DNA from: Phycisphaerales bacterium UBA5793
Lineage (GTDB): Bacteria > Planctomycetota > Phycisphaerae > Phycisphaerales > UBA5793
Assembly (NCBI GenBank): GCA_002418285.1
Contig: DIDT01000071.1
Span: forward strand, 1-6,207
Direction of reading: 5' to 3'
DNA: 6,207 nucleotides
Shown in pieces: positions 6,172-6,207 of this stretch. Below the pieces are notes generated by a model that did no database searches, was not told the origin of the DNA, and saw only the letters and a program-made list of their open reading frames with translations. Position 1 is the first letter of the stretch; each line of letters starts with the position of its first letter. A program made the translations under genes and the position numbers.

Positions 6172-6207
6172 TCATTCGATGCGCGCGACGTTGCTGGTCG
6201 TGCAGGT
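6172..6207 (-). CDS. 3' end of a tandem paralogue sharing the four-Cys C-terminal module (5' partial)
   Basis: Reading the - strand from the window edge gives T-C-T-T-S-N-V-A-R-I-E followed by TGA (6174-6172). These 11 residues are identical to the last 11 of the 850-residue propeller protein. The 36 bases match 3410-3445 at 33 positions: two differences are in the stop codon (TGA against TAG) and one is a silent Ala change. A second gene with the same C-terminal module therefore ends here, in the same orientation, directly upstream of the propeller gene. Whether it also carries propeller blades cannot be seen. The rest of the gene lies beyond base 6207. Confidence 0.85.
   Translation of the reverse strand, partial: TCTTSNVARIE

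Overview
The window is GC-rich (by eye about 60-65%), densely coding bacterial DNA. The gene content suggests a planctomycete, most likely of the Phycisphaerae type. This rests on three things: the proline- and acid-rich secreted proteins; a beta-propeller (SBBP-type) protein whose four-cysteine C-terminal module ends in TCTTSNVARIE, a module I recall mainly from planctomycete genomes; and short GC-rich REP-like repeats inserted in frame. No rRNA, tRNA, CRISPR array, insertion sequence or phage gene is visible.

Layout. (1) Bases 1-2405, + strand: the 3' part of a gene for a large envelope protein. It has a secreted N-terminal beta-rich region, a glutamine-amidotransferase-like fold, two transmembrane helices and a long C-terminal domain; its true start lies upstream of the window. 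(2) Bases 2445-3392, + strand: a complete ABC-2-type ATPase, 39 bases downstream and probably in the same operon. No permease is present here. (3) Bases 3410-5962, - strand, convergent and only 17 bases away: a secreted 850-residue protein. It has an N-terminal domain typical of SBBP proteins, seven blades of about 60 residues, and a four-cysteine C-terminal module. (4) Bases 5963-6171: a 209-base intergenic region with three small inverted repeats. (5) Bases 6172-6207, - strand: the last 11 codons and stop of another gene. These encode exactly the same C-terminus as gene 3, so at least two paralogues sit in tandem.

How the genes relate. The ABC ATPase and the two-helix protein upstream probably belong to one envelope export or remodelling system whose permease lies outside the window; this is inference. 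The propeller gene and its upstream neighbour form a separate unit on the opposite strand. The most interesting points are the tandem propeller paralogues with a near-identical 3' end, the REP-like sequences that lengthen the N-terminal domain in frame, and an ABC ATPase with Asp at the Q-loop position.
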